DNA from: an uncultured Bacteroides sp. | GTDB lineage: Bacteria; Bacteroidota; Bacteroidia; Bacteroidales; Bacteroidaceae | DNA: 64,000 nucleotides | Assembly (NCBI GenBank): GCA_958477465.1 | Contig: CAUEFX010000008.1 | Coordinates: 45,862-109,861, forward strand | Direction of reading: 5' to 3' | Made by a program: the position numbers and the translations under genes | Notes under the pieces: generated by a model | What the model was told of the DNA's origin: nothing | The model's database searches: none | What the model saw: only the letters and a program-made list of their open reading frames with translations | In this document: positions 8,451 through 17,593 of the stretch, piece after piece | How positions within the stretch are numbered: the stretch's first letter is position 1 | Layout of the letters: each line of letters starts with the position of its first letter

Positions 8451-11400
8451 CTAATCCGGATAATACTCATCAGGGACAGCATCGGCCGGTACATAAGGTT
8501 CCATCCAAAAGGAAGAGCGCCGTTTGAATTTCAAATCAGTTGCCGGATACCAGTTTCTCCATGAAGCAGGATCGGTATCCGCTATAGGAGACATTTCACT
8601 CTCTCCCCGGCCATTGACAGCGGTAACGGTATATTCGTATACGACCACCTGGCTCCTGTCCGCTTCGGCATTGTCCAAACTACCGGGTAAACGATATGCA
8701 GGGACCACTCCCTGAAGCCGGCTGTCGATAAAAGAAGTCGCTTTTCCTTCATAGACCTTCCGGAAATTCTTATCACCCGATTTTCGTCTGTACACCCGAT
8801 AGGCTTCAGTTCCCAAAACCTGTCCCCAAGAGAGAGCGACCCGATTGGAATCGAGTCTGAGCTTCAATCCCTCCGGATAATGAGCCGGATGCCTGCTTAC
8901 ATAAACCGGATATTCACCGGCTGTGTCTGCCTTCTTCTTACCGTTGACCGCCACAGCGCGTACATGGTATTTTCCATCTGCCAACTCAGGAAGCATATAC
9001 TTGTCTCTGGTGGTTGTACCTGATAATTCCCAGTGCTTGCCGCCGTCTTTTGAAAGTTCTATACGGACTTTCGTTCCGGACCGGAAGTTGGACAGATAAA
9101 CCAGGTTACCATTCTTCGCATAAACAACGTCCGTGACTCTCACCGGCATCGGCATCGGTTCTCCGGCTGTATATTCGAGATGATGTTCTCCCTCCGGCAG
9201 CTTCACTCCAGACTGGTCGCCTTTATAAGGTATCCCGTCTATATAAAGTTTTCCACCGGTCAGTCCTTTCAAAGTCAGAACTGCCCTACCGTCCGATTTA
9301 AACTTTCCTCTACAGTCGCCGTTAACCAGCCGTGTCAGTGCAACAGCAGTTTCCGTTTCTCCCGTCAGAACGATCTCCAAACCGTCTGCAGAAATGCTGC
9401 TGCCTTTAAACAATGCCAATTGCAAATCACCGTTCTTCATCCGGCGGACCACTCCTGCTTCACCTCTGAAAGCGATGGAATCCGAATGCCACACAACCAA
9501 ATCACCGTTTCTGAAAACGATATCCCGGCTTTTATCCGTCACGATATGTACCACCCCCTTAGGACTCCGCTTTTTGTCCGGAACAAATTCATAGACATCG
9601 TTCCCGCCTAATAATGCCGGCATCGAAAGTTGGCCTTCCGTGACGTTCACCGATGTTTTTTTATGGGTAACCAAAGTCAGCAAAGAACCGACACCGTCCC
9701 GGTAAAAACCTTTAGAATTACCGGTTTCTGCCTTCGTCCAATATTCCGGACGTACCTTATCCATAAATACGATCTTCGGAAACCCGTCTTCTTTCCGGGT
9801 AAACCACGAGAAGCGGTTAAAAGCCCTCCAGTTGGTTCCGGTCCGGTCGTAAACAAGGAAATAATCGGTGCCCACCAACAAAATGCTGCGGGAGACATAC
9901 TCCGGCCATGCGAAGGAGTTTTCTCCTTCCACAGAACGCACCTCGGCCATTTGAGCAATGCCCAGGTCGTATAACGGAGCAACCAACTCGTTCATGCCGA
10001 TATTGCAGAAAGTACCGTTTTTCATTACGCCGAAATTAGTTACACCGTCCGTATTGTTCTGCGTATGGTCTCCCACCGCTTCGTTTTCATGTCCGGCATA
10101 TACCTTGTCCTGTGCATAAAAATAGATACCTCCTGCATTGCCTTGCCCTTGGTGCCCCCAGCGGTAATTAGGCCCTTTATCCACCTGATTCAGATGGATA
10201 GAGAGCTCCTCGTCGGAATCCACTCCGGCACGAAGCACGATTCCATGCCCGGTATACTTGCAGCTCTTCAAATGAGGATTGGTCCCCGTATCTGTTGTTT
10301 GATGCATGTCTTTATGTACATCCACCCATCTCGTATCATTGGATTTTTCTTCCACATCCTCTCCCATCGTTCCAAGCCATCTCAAGTTTTCGGCAACCAA
10401 CGGATCGTAATTCTGCAACCAGTTTCCCAGTTCATAAACCGGTGCATAACGGGGTACCAATCGGCCACCTCCATGTGCTCCATGAGGCGGATAACACCTT
10501 CCGGACGTTACCATATCCACCATCCAACGGGCTCTTGCCGCCATGTAAGAGTCGGCAAACCGGTTCTTACCGTCAGCCAGTTCCAATGCGATATTCGAAT
10601 GTACGGTAGGCCGCAGATACGCCCAATTGTAAACGCCCAGACTTTCTACCCAACGCCCGCCTTGGGAACCGTATGTTCCGACCGCCGGACGAGTGTAAAA
10701 CAAGCCATAGATTTCAAGTGTCTTTTCAAAAAAATCAGCCCACTCTCTTGCCATCGGGTGTTCCGGAAAAAGGAAAGCGGTCTGCCCGGTCACTGCCCAC
10801 CCGTCGGCAGCCATATTGGCGGTGCCGGCCAATGAAGTACGGATGGCATTCATCGGTTCGAGCATGTTGACATATCCTGCCAGCAAGAAAAGGGCTTCCA
10901 CGTTTTTACGCTGTTCGCCAGACAGTTCTTTATAGCAAGTCAGATAATCCTGTACCCATTGGGAATAAACAGGACGGTGTGAGATGGAGTGAATGCCCGG
11001 AAAGCTGTTCATTCCGGTCATGTAATATGCCATCGGAGAAGTGACCATCTGCTTGTAAAACTTATCGGCAGTGGTTTCTTTTGGCCTTTTTACAAAAGGG
11101 TTTTCAGGGCGTTTCAATTCCTTGGGGTATTCCAACACCCAGTCTTTCACCCGGTCCAGATTCAACAGGGCATATTGCCGGTGGAGCATCATCGTATACC
11201 GGAGCACCATCTCTGCCGAACGGTCTTTCCCTCCACCGGCTGCAATCTCATCGATGCAACCATTAAATGCCTCCACTTCGGGACGGGTATCGGCAATCCG
11301 AGTCAATGCAATGGCAGTAGATCGCGTTCCGGTCTGTAACGGGTACTTAAAATAAAGTATTCCGTCGGCATATCTGAAGTAAACGGACAGATCCGGAGTC

Positions 11401-12455
11401 GGTTGCCAGATGCCGTATCGGCCATCATCCCAACGGTTGTGGTCATACACAAACACGCCCAGTTCATTGGCATTGCTTCCACTTTCCCAAAAGGTCATCA
11501 CCGGCACCTGCTCTCTAGTCGAGTTTCCGCCAAAAGGCAACAGGCGGTATACCATCTCTTTATCGACCTGCTCTATCCATCCCGAACCGGTCCAGTGCGG
11601 ATCTTCCTGACAGTAGCTGGTATAAAGCGGCTGCTCGATAGGTACTCCATCGGCAACAGCGACATCTTTCTGCCGGTCCCAGTTGGCATACTTATGCGTC
11701 GGGCGGAAGTGCGTCCATTCCATGTCTACCCAAACTTCGTCCTGCTTTTCCAGACCTTTCATCTCCTCATCGAAGATTACAAACGGATATCCTTGCACAA
11801 CCTTGACAGACGTTCTGTATTCTGCTCCCCCTTCCAGAAGATAAACGATACGGTACTCTGCAAACAATTCCCCGCTCTCTACTTCCGAAGTCTCTATCGA
11901 CAATATTTTCTTATGGGCGGAATATAATTTATTGTTGCCCGTTGAAGCGGTTCCGTTGGATACGGAAATAACCGGAGCGGGAGCTATATTTCCGTTGATT
12001 ACAGCAGAGACCGGCACAGTTACATTAAAACCGGCATTACCAAGAATCCGGCAACCGGCTTCCTTGGTGATATGAACCGGCGATTCGACTCTTGCTTTCC
12101 GGCTACCCGCACGCAGGTTATACTTAAAGCCTCCTCCGCTGGGCATGGAAGTAAAGAAGTGAATACGTGCAGAACAGAGCCTACCCCTGTCATACTTCTT
12201 ATCCGAAAGTTGAAAGGCTACGGGTTCTCCCGTCCGGACATCCATCAACTCCAGCTGCTCTTCGACATTGGTATTGAGAGAGAACAAAACCGGATAACTG
12301 ACCAGTGTTCTCGGCCAATTATAGATAGACAAGGAAAGCGGATTTTCTTTTTCGAACGTCACGACCGGATGGTCGGCAGAGATACAATATGGTTGTGCAT
12401 GGACATCAAATGCCCAGCACAACCATACAACAAAGCCAATAACAATATACCTCAT
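8451..12455 (-). CDS. Large secreted polysaccharide-lyase-like protein (heparinase II/III-like fold) with C-terminal FN3-like domain
   Basis: An exported protein of 1334 residues with signal peptide MRYIVIGFVVWLCWAFDVHAQ. The N-terminal third (about 25-350) is beta-rich. A middle helical region (about 390-700, with ESLGVYNWAYLRPT and ELGNWLQNYD) fits an alpha/alpha-toroid. The following beta region contains HLNQVDKGPNYRWGHQGQ, which resembles the beta-sandwich of heparinase II/III-type lyases. The last 150 residues look like a fibronectin III module. I could not assign a CAZy family. Its neighbour, a GH105-type enzyme, acts on the unsaturated uronic acids that lyases create, which supports a lyase role. 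The start is the ATG at 12455, six bases after the GH105 stop and preceded by GAGAGGA. An upstream TTG frame at 12464 is less likely. It is the last gene of the susC-led run. Confidence 0.7.
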   Translation of the reverse strand: MRYIVIGFVVWLCWAFDVHAQPYCISADHPVVTFEKENPLSLSIYNWPRTLVSYPVLFSLNTNVEEQLELMDVRTGEPVAFQLSDKKYDRGRLCSARIHFFTSMPSGGGFKYNLRAGSRKARVESPVHITKEAGCRILGNAGFNVTVPVSAVINGNIAPAPVISVSNGTASTGNNKLYSAHKKILSIETSEVESGELFAEYRIVYLLEGGAEYRTSVKVVQGYPFVIFDEEMKGLEKQDEVWVDMEWTHFRPTHKYANWDRQKDVAVADGVPIEQPLYTSYCQEDPHWTGSGWIEQVDKEMVYRLLPFGGNSTREQVPVMTFWESGSNANELGVFVYDHNRWDDGRYGIWQPTPDLSVYFRYADGILYFKYPLQTGTRSTAIALTRIADTRPEVEAFNGCIDEIAAGGGKDRSAEMVLRYTMMLHRQYALLNLDRVKDWVLEYPKELKRPENPFVKRPKETTADKFYKQMVTSPMAYYMTGMNSFPGIHSISHRPVYSQWVQDYLTCYKELSGEQRKNVEALFLLAGYVNMLEPMNAIRTSLAGTANMAADGWAVTGQTAFLFPEHPMAREWADFFEKTLEIYGLFYTRPAVGTYGSQGGRWVESLGVYNWAYLRPTVHSNIALELADGKNRFADSYMAARARWMVDMVTSGRCYPPHGAHGGGRLVPRYAPVYELGNWLQNYDPLVAENLRWLGTMGEDVEEKSNDTRWVDVHKDMHQTTDTGTNPHLKSCKYTGHGIVLRAGVDSDEELSIHLNQVDKGPNYRWGHQGQGNAGGIYFYAQDKVYAGHENEAVGDHTQNNTDGVTNFGVMKNGTFCNIGMNELVAPLYDLGIAQMAEVRSVEGENSFAWPEYVSRSILLVGTDYFLVYDRTGTNWRAFNRFSWFTRKEDGFPKIVFMDKVRPEYWTKAETGNSKGFYRDGVGSLLTLVTHKKTSVNVTEGQLSMPALLGGNDVYEFVPDKKRSPKGVVHIVTDKSRDIVFRNGDLVVWHSDSIAFRGEAGVVRRMKNGDLQLALFKGSSISADGLEIVLTGETETAVALTRLVNGDCRGKFKSDGRAVLTLKGLTGGKLYIDGIPYKGDQSGVKLPEGEHHLEYTAGEPMPMPVRVTDVVYAKNGNLVYLSNFRSGTKVRIELSKDGGKHWELSGTTTRDKYMLPELADGKYHVRAVAVNGKKKADTAGEYPVYVSRHPAHYPEGLKLRLDSNRVALSWGQVLGTEAYRVYRRKSGDKNFRKVYEGKATSFIDSRLQGVVPAYRLPGSLDNAEADRSQVVVYEYTVTAVNGRGESEMSPIADTDPASWRNWYPATDLKFKRRSSFWMEPYVPADAVPDEYYPD

Positions 12456-12460
12456 TCCTC

Positions 12461-13666
12461 TCAAATTTTATCAGCTATCAGCGCATAAGCGCACCACAGA
12501 GCAGGTGCTTGTCCGTGCAGATCGCCGGTCAGCGGTTTACGGTTCCGGTAATGTTCACTCGTATTTCCCAGCATCGTGCCTTCGCATACTGCCTCTACAT
12601 CTCCCACCTGATTCACAAAAGAGGTCAGCGCTATCCAAGCATTCCGGGCTACCGGTCCGTATTCTTTTTTATCGAGCCAACCCTTTTTCACGCCTACTAT
12701 CATAGCGTAAGCAAACATGCCCGTACCGGAAGTTTCTTCCCACATAGAAGCATCGTCCACTACCTGTTTCCACATTCCTTTCTCGTCCTGCATCTCTTTC
12801 AACCGTGTCATCATTTTAAGATATCCATCCATAATGGCTTCTCTGTCGGGATTGTCTTTCGGAAGGACACGAAGTAATTCGGCCATCCCCACAGCCATCC
12901 ATCCGTTCCCACGTCCCCAGCAAAAACGGGCCGTCGGTGCATGGTAAAACAGCCCGGAAGGTTGTTGGATAGAATCCAGATAGAGCACCATTTCACGTGC
13001 GACACGATCTATATACTTCCGCTCTTTAGTCACTCTGTAGGCCTGCGCCTGTACGGCGGTAATCATAAACATATCATCCAGCCAAAAACGTGTCTGCCAG
13101 GAATACCCTTTGTCCGCCCACTCTTTTTGTTGGGGCAAACAGATATCCGCATCCACAAAGTCGCCATACATACTACTTTTGCATGTATCCTGATGATCGA
13201 GGGTCCAATCAGCCGGCAATTGCCATTGTGAATCGGCATACATTAACCCCATTTTCCTATAACGCTCATCACCGGTCTGCAGATAAAGTTCCAGTGGCAA
13301 AGCACCGAACACATTGTTATCCACATGATTCGGTTTCGGCTGAAGATAAGCCTCGGTAGTAAACAAGGGCTCGAAACGTTCGGCCAGCCGTCGTGTCAAT
13401 TCTGTTTTTCCACATTCTTTTGCAAACCATAATCCGCCCAACCAGGTACAGACATCCGGATAAGTGATTTGGGTACGCGGTTCGTTAATGCGTAAAGGAC
13501 TACCATATTGCGAATGTCCCTGAGACAAAAAGCGATACGTTATCTTGGTTCCTACTTCAACCGGATCGGAACCTTCCGGGAAGTTATCAAAATAACTCAC
13601 CTCTTGCCTCGAACACGATGTCAACCCCAAGATTACCAATGCAAAGAAAATAATATTCTTCTTCAT
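12461..13666 (-). CDS. GH105-type unsaturated glucuronyl/rhamnogalacturonyl hydrolase, lipoprotein
   Basis: A 401-residue glycoside hydrolase of the GH88/GH105 fold, expected to remove the 4,5-unsaturated uronic acid left at the end of an oligosaccharide by a lyase. The lipoprotein signal ends in LTSC (Cys18), so it is probably anchored in a membrane. Family-like motifs are RFWLDDMFM (Asp197/Asp198, likely catalytic acid), FCWGRGNGWM, WEETSGTGMFAYAM and DLHGQAPALW. Its length is slightly longer than typical soluble members (about 370) because of the leader. It lies 15 bp after the toroid-like gene and 5 bp before the large lyase-like gene, so it is surely co-transcribed. The substrate side chain cannot be read from the sequence. 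Confidence 0.88.
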   Translation of the reverse strand: MKKNIIFFALVILGLTSCSRQEVSYFDNFPEGSDPVEVGTKITYRFLSQGHSQYGSPLRINEPRTQITYPDVCTWLGGLWFAKECGKTELTRRLAERFEPLFTTEAYLQPKPNHVDNNVFGALPLELYLQTGDERYRKMGLMYADSQWQLPADWTLDHQDTCKSSMYGDFVDADICLPQQKEWADKGYSWQTRFWLDDMFMITAVQAQAYRVTKERKYIDRVAREMVLYLDSIQQPSGLFYHAPTARFCWGRGNGWMAVGMAELLRVLPKDNPDREAIMDGYLKMMTRLKEMQDEKGMWKQVVDDASMWEETSGTGMFAYAMIVGVKKGWLDKKEYGPVARNAWIALTSFVNQVGDVEAVCEGTMLGNTSEHYRNRKPLTGDLHGQAPALWCAYALIADKI

Positions 13667-13681
13667 AACTAAACTATATAA

Positions 13682-15844
13682 TCAAATCTTTAAAAATTTC
13701 AGCATACATACATTTCTGCCATTATCGACACGGAGGAAGTAAAAACCTCTATATAATCCCGTTGCAGAAAGAGTTACTTTCTGTCCGTATTCATGCTGAA
13801 TGTTCCAATGTCTCACCACTTGCCCGGAAGAATTCACAATAGCTACCCGCTCCGGCCGTTCCCCTTTCGAAAAAGAGAGCTGGAAGTCATCCTTTACCGG
13901 ATTCGGGAAAAGGCTATAACTTGCTTCTTCCTTGATACGTTCTATACCGACCGCAGCATCGTTCCACCGGATCGTCTTCTCCAATGCTCCGTTTTTATAT
14001 ATGAAAAGTTCGTCAGCATTGTTTTTCTGCTGCACATAAGGACTGCTGAACAAATACTCGTCGGAAAGCACCAACGGGACACCGTTTACTTTATAGTTGC
14101 CTTGATAGGCTTCTGTAGGAGGAAAGAACTGCAACTGCAGAACATCTCCACTCAAAGAAGTATATTTCACCGCCGGCTTGTCACTGCTGTAGTCCTGCTT
14201 TTCTATTTTCGTTTTTGCAAGTATTGCGTTCCTGAACAGTTCCAGTTCTTCACTACGGGTATCCGCTTTGTATTCCGGTTCTATCTCTGAGGTCTCCAAT
14301 ACCCAGGCTCCTTTCCGGCAAGAAGTGTCTTCCAATGTCAGTACATCGTGATTCTCCACAACAAAATCGGTATTCTCCCAAGTAGCGGGCTCCAATGTCT
14401 TAAATGCGAAAAGCATTGTTCCCGTATGGCAAAATATCCAACCGTCGGCCTCAATGCGCTCCTTGATTCCCTTTTTGGTGAAAGGGACATAAATCCGGTA
14501 ACGCTTTCCCTGAATATAAGAAGTGGGGACATTATATACTCCGATAGCTGCTTTCTCATACTGCATTACCCTGTGGTAAGGATTCTCTCCATATCCCTCA
14601 ATGTTCGCATTCGTATTGTCCGTAGGGCGGGCCGGATTGTCCTGGCAAACCGAAAAGACACTTTCTGCCACGTCACTTTGCCAAGCCAGGTAAGTGCGCT
14701 TGGTCTCTTTGTAGGCATAACAAGAAGTTGCCTTTGACAGGTTATAAGGTATTTCCGTTTGTGTTGCCAATCCGTAATTAACACTCTGGTAGGTATATTT
14801 GAACCGTTTCCAGTTCAATACATCTTTGTTGGAGGCATTCACCCCAATGTCATTGATATAGCTCGTATACACATACGGATATTCCTTCGAACCGTATGTC
14901 TGCAATATGGCGGGATCGGGAGCTACATTCCGTTTATAAGCCAACCAGAAATTCATGCTTGCCGTATTATTGGTTACTGTCAGCCCCGGGATAAAAAGGT
15001 ATTTATTGTCCCGGTTGCCGAAGTACAGCCAAGCAAGCGCCGTTATGTTCGAATTGGAAGCACGGGCCCCCGTGTACAATTGATTCCAACCTTTGCAACG
15101 AGGCGGATTGGCTACGTACAGTCCCTGATTCCAAGCCGAAAGCAGTCCGGCAATCATCTGTTGATACACGACATTCGCCTTTTGACGGATCTCGTCATCC
15201 TGACAAAACTCGGCCAACATGCGTACATACATCATATTGGTTGAAAGATAGATGAATGCATCTGCCTCACTGCAGTTATTATGAAAAAACTTGTTCAGCC
15301 AATTCAAGATACGGGGGCGGTTATAATCCCTGATCTGTTGCGCTGTACGCCCGTATCGGTCTGTAAAGTCACTCCACTGTTCGGTAGCCATAAAACCGAC
15401 CGTATAACGCATCATATCCAAATTCAGAGTAATGCCTTTAGAATTATAGTCGCCCAATTGAAGAAACGTCTTTATTTTTGCTTTCAAAGACTCCGGCATA
15501 TTATCCTTGGTCAATAAATAGCCGTGTAACGTAGCATGAGCATAAAACTCGACTCCGGAGCCCGTAGAGTTATAATACAAATCAGGATCCGCTATGTATT
15601 TATCATATATGGCTTCCAGATTGTTGATAGCCCGCGACTTGTCGTAATTCAAATACAAACGTGCAAAATAATAAGGACCTGTATACTTGGGATCGCCTCC
15701 GGAAGGAGATGTACCCTTCGCCATGTACTGAATCATGGCGTCACATCTCTTTTCATAGGTAGCCCCCGAGATCATAGACTGTGCTTTACCTTCAGCACTT
15801 ACCATAAACAGCAAAGCACACAGCCAAACAGAAATATTTTTCAT
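13682..15844 (-). CDS. Secreted alpha-toroid-like protein with T9SS-like C-terminal tail
   Basis: A 720-residue exported protein (signal peptide cut near VSAEGKAQ). Residues about 25-300 are alpha-helical with repeated aromatic helices typical of alpha/alpha-toroid lyases and hydrolases (GSGVEFYAHATLHGYLLT, NNCSEADAFIYLSTNMMYV). Residues about 350-600 are beta-rich, as in the C-terminal sandwiches of such lyases. Residues about 640-720 form a tail that begins SLFPNPVKDDFQLSF and ends NVCMLKFLKI, matching the T9SS type A sorting-domain pattern. I do not recognise a named family, and the lyase reading is an inference from fold and context (between a beta-helix protein and GH105 in a glycan locus). 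It could also be a glycan-binding protein. Confidence 0.65.
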   Translation of the reverse strand: MKNISVWLCALLFMVSAEGKAQSMISGATYEKRCDAMIQYMAKGTSPSGGDPKYTGPYYFARLYLNYDKSRAINNLEAIYDKYIADPDLYYNSTGSGVEFYAHATLHGYLLTKDNMPESLKAKIKTFLQLGDYNSKGITLNLDMMRYTVGFMATEQWSDFTDRYGRTAQQIRDYNRPRILNWLNKFFHNNCSEADAFIYLSTNMMYVRMLAEFCQDDEIRQKANVVYQQMIAGLLSAWNQGLYVANPPRCKGWNQLYTGARASNSNITALAWLYFGNRDNKYLFIPGLTVTNNTASMNFWLAYKRNVAPDPAILQTYGSKEYPYVYTSYINDIGVNASNKDVLNWKRFKYTYQSVNYGLATQTEIPYNLSKATSCYAYKETKRTYLAWQSDVAESVFSVCQDNPARPTDNTNANIEGYGENPYHRVMQYEKAAIGVYNVPTSYIQGKRYRIYVPFTKKGIKERIEADGWIFCHTGTMLFAFKTLEPATWENTDFVVENHDVLTLEDTSCRKGAWVLETSEIEPEYKADTRSEELELFRNAILAKTKIEKQDYSSDKPAVKYTSLSGDVLQLQFFPPTEAYQGNYKVNGVPLVLSDEYLFSSPYVQQKNNADELFIYKNGALEKTIRWNDAAVGIERIKEEASYSLFPNPVKDDFQLSFSKGERPERVAIVNSSGQVVRHWNIQHEYGQKVTLSATGLYRGFYFLRVDNGRNVCMLKFLKI

Positions 15845-15928
15845 TAGTTCACTTATAAAATTACCGGAAAAGGAGAGTGTGTCAAGACCCTGTCCATGTC
15901 ATCCCGACACCCTCTCTTTACATTTTAA

Positions 15929-17566
15929 CTAAAACAGGATTTTACCCGATTGTGTCACTTCACCGTCAGAAACCGACAAGAAATAAACTCCATGCTCGAT
16001 GAGGGAAATAGTCTCGCCATTGCCCAACTGTGCCGATTTGACCAGCATACCCGAAACATTGTAAACATTCACCTTTGCTGTTTCTTCTATTCCATACACG
16101 GCAATACCGTTGCCATTGGCAACCAAAGTAAAACGGCTCTGTTCTTTTTGGGCAGGAGTAATACTGGTGGCACCGCTGCCAAGCTCGTAAGCTCCCAAAT
16201 CATATTTATCGCCGACCGGACGCGCATTGCCACAAATATCCGTAGTGGAGAATGTGTAATCGGAAACAGTGTTTACACCTTTGTCTACCAGATCCGATGT
16301 TGTCTGAAGTCCCCAATTCGCTTTGGCAATAGCCTCTAATGTTCCTTCAAGAAACTCATATCCGATGCCGGCCTCTTCTGTCGGACGGATAAAACGGGGA
16401 GCGAGTCCTTCTGTCACTTCCTCTGTGAAATCATTGCTTTCAATTAACTGGTAAGAAACCGGATTTTCATTCAGATTCTTATTTTCCATCCAGATACCTG
16501 CTCCTTGTATTCCGCAATAAGCAAATGTCTCTGCAAATCCGGCCTGGTTCAGATTGATATTGTTCGCATTGCCCTGTTCATTCACATTGCCCCAAAATAC
16601 GGTGTTGTAAATAGTAGATTTTCCATTGGCAAAGAGACCGCCACCTGCTTTAGCACCCATGTTTCTGGTTACCGTAACATTGATCAACTTTCCACCGCCG
16701 GTATGGATATAAACACCACCTCCACGAAAATCAGCGGAGTTATTATAGATCACACAGTTTTCCGCTACCGCATTCTTATTCAGAAACATACCGCCTCCCA
16801 ATGCGTTTTTGTTGGAAATCACATGATTATTCCGTATAACCGAATTACTGATTATACTTTTGTCTCCCTGTATGTTTACTCCACCTCCATAAGTAGACCC
16901 GTCGGCGTCCTCGTTCTGATTCTCGCAATTCTCAATCAAACAACTCTTGATAGAGCCGGCACCATCCACAAACACTCCGGTTCCATTCACCGCACTGTTT
17001 TTGCTGGCTGCCGTTTTTATATTACGAACGATACAGTTGCTCAAGACCGCACTGTTCTTCAAATAAACCCCTGCTCCATGATCATTTACATTCGTATTAT
17101 CACAGATCGTAATACCGTCTGCCAAATCTCCTTCGGCATTCATGGTAAGTATACGGTAACTGGGATCTGTATCCGTATTTCCCTGAAATCTGGTTTCATT
17201 CTCAAATTCCCACGGCTCTACAATACCGTTTCCATCCAGGTCTTTCAATATACGCTGCTCTAAAGACGTCTCGTTCCCATTGAAACCACCGTAAATATGC
17301 ACTCCCGCACGGCCTTCATTCAAGTTGATAGAACCTGTCACCTGATAGACACCTTTGGCAACCCATACTCTATCCTGAGTAGCAATGTTGCCCAATATGC
17401 CGTTAAACTTTCCATCTGTAACTTCAACAACTACATTATCGGCATCCTGGACAATATGACTCCAGGCCTCTGTATCGCTGCTCAATTTTACATAGACGTT
17501 CTTTGCCTCCAACTGATTGCTACAAGCCATTGCAATAATCAAAGACGCTACTAAATGTTTTTTCAT
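15929..17566 (-). CDS. Secreted right-handed beta-helix protein of the glycan locus
   Basis: A 545-residue exported protein. The middle (about 130-400) has the short repeated turns of a right-handed parallel beta-helix (GAGVYLKNSAVLSNCIVRN, GGGVNIQGDKSIISNSVIRN, GGGMFLNKNAVAENCVIYN, GGGVYIHTGGGKLINVTVTR), as in pectate-lyase-like and adhesin-like proteins. After LGAYELG the last 75 residues resemble a T9SS-like tail (AKVNVYNVSGMLVKSAQL). It sits directly after SusD, where surface glycan-binding proteins are usual, so it may bind or cut glycan at the surface. No catalytic residues are recognisable. The start is the ATG at 17566; a GTG two codons earlier is less likely. Confidence 0.72.
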   Translation of the reverse strand: MKKHLVASLIIAMACSNQLEAKNVYVKLSSDTEAWSHIVQDADNVVVEVTDGKFNGILGNIATQDRVWVAKGVYQVTGSINLNEGRAGVHIYGGFNGNETSLEQRILKDLDGNGIVEPWEFENETRFQGNTDTDPSYRILTMNAEGDLADGITICDNTNVNDHGAGVYLKNSAVLSNCIVRNIKTAASKNSAVNGTGVFVDGAGSIKSCLIENCENQNEDADGSTYGGGVNIQGDKSIISNSVIRNNHVISNKNALGGGMFLNKNAVAENCVIYNNSADFRGGGVYIHTGGGKLINVTVTRNMGAKAGGGLFANGKSTIYNTVFWGNVNEQGNANNINLNQAGFAETFAYCGIQGAGIWMENKNLNENPVSYQLIESNDFTEEVTEGLAPRFIRPTEEAGIGYEFLEGTLEAIAKANWGLQTTSDLVDKGVNTVSDYTFSTTDICGNARPVGDKYDLGAYELGSGATSITPAQKEQSRFTLVANGNGIAVYGIEETAKVNVYNVSGMLVKSAQLGNGETISLIEHGVYFLSVSDGEVTQSGKILF

Positions 17567-17593
17567 AATCACTGTTTTTTTATTGATAATACA

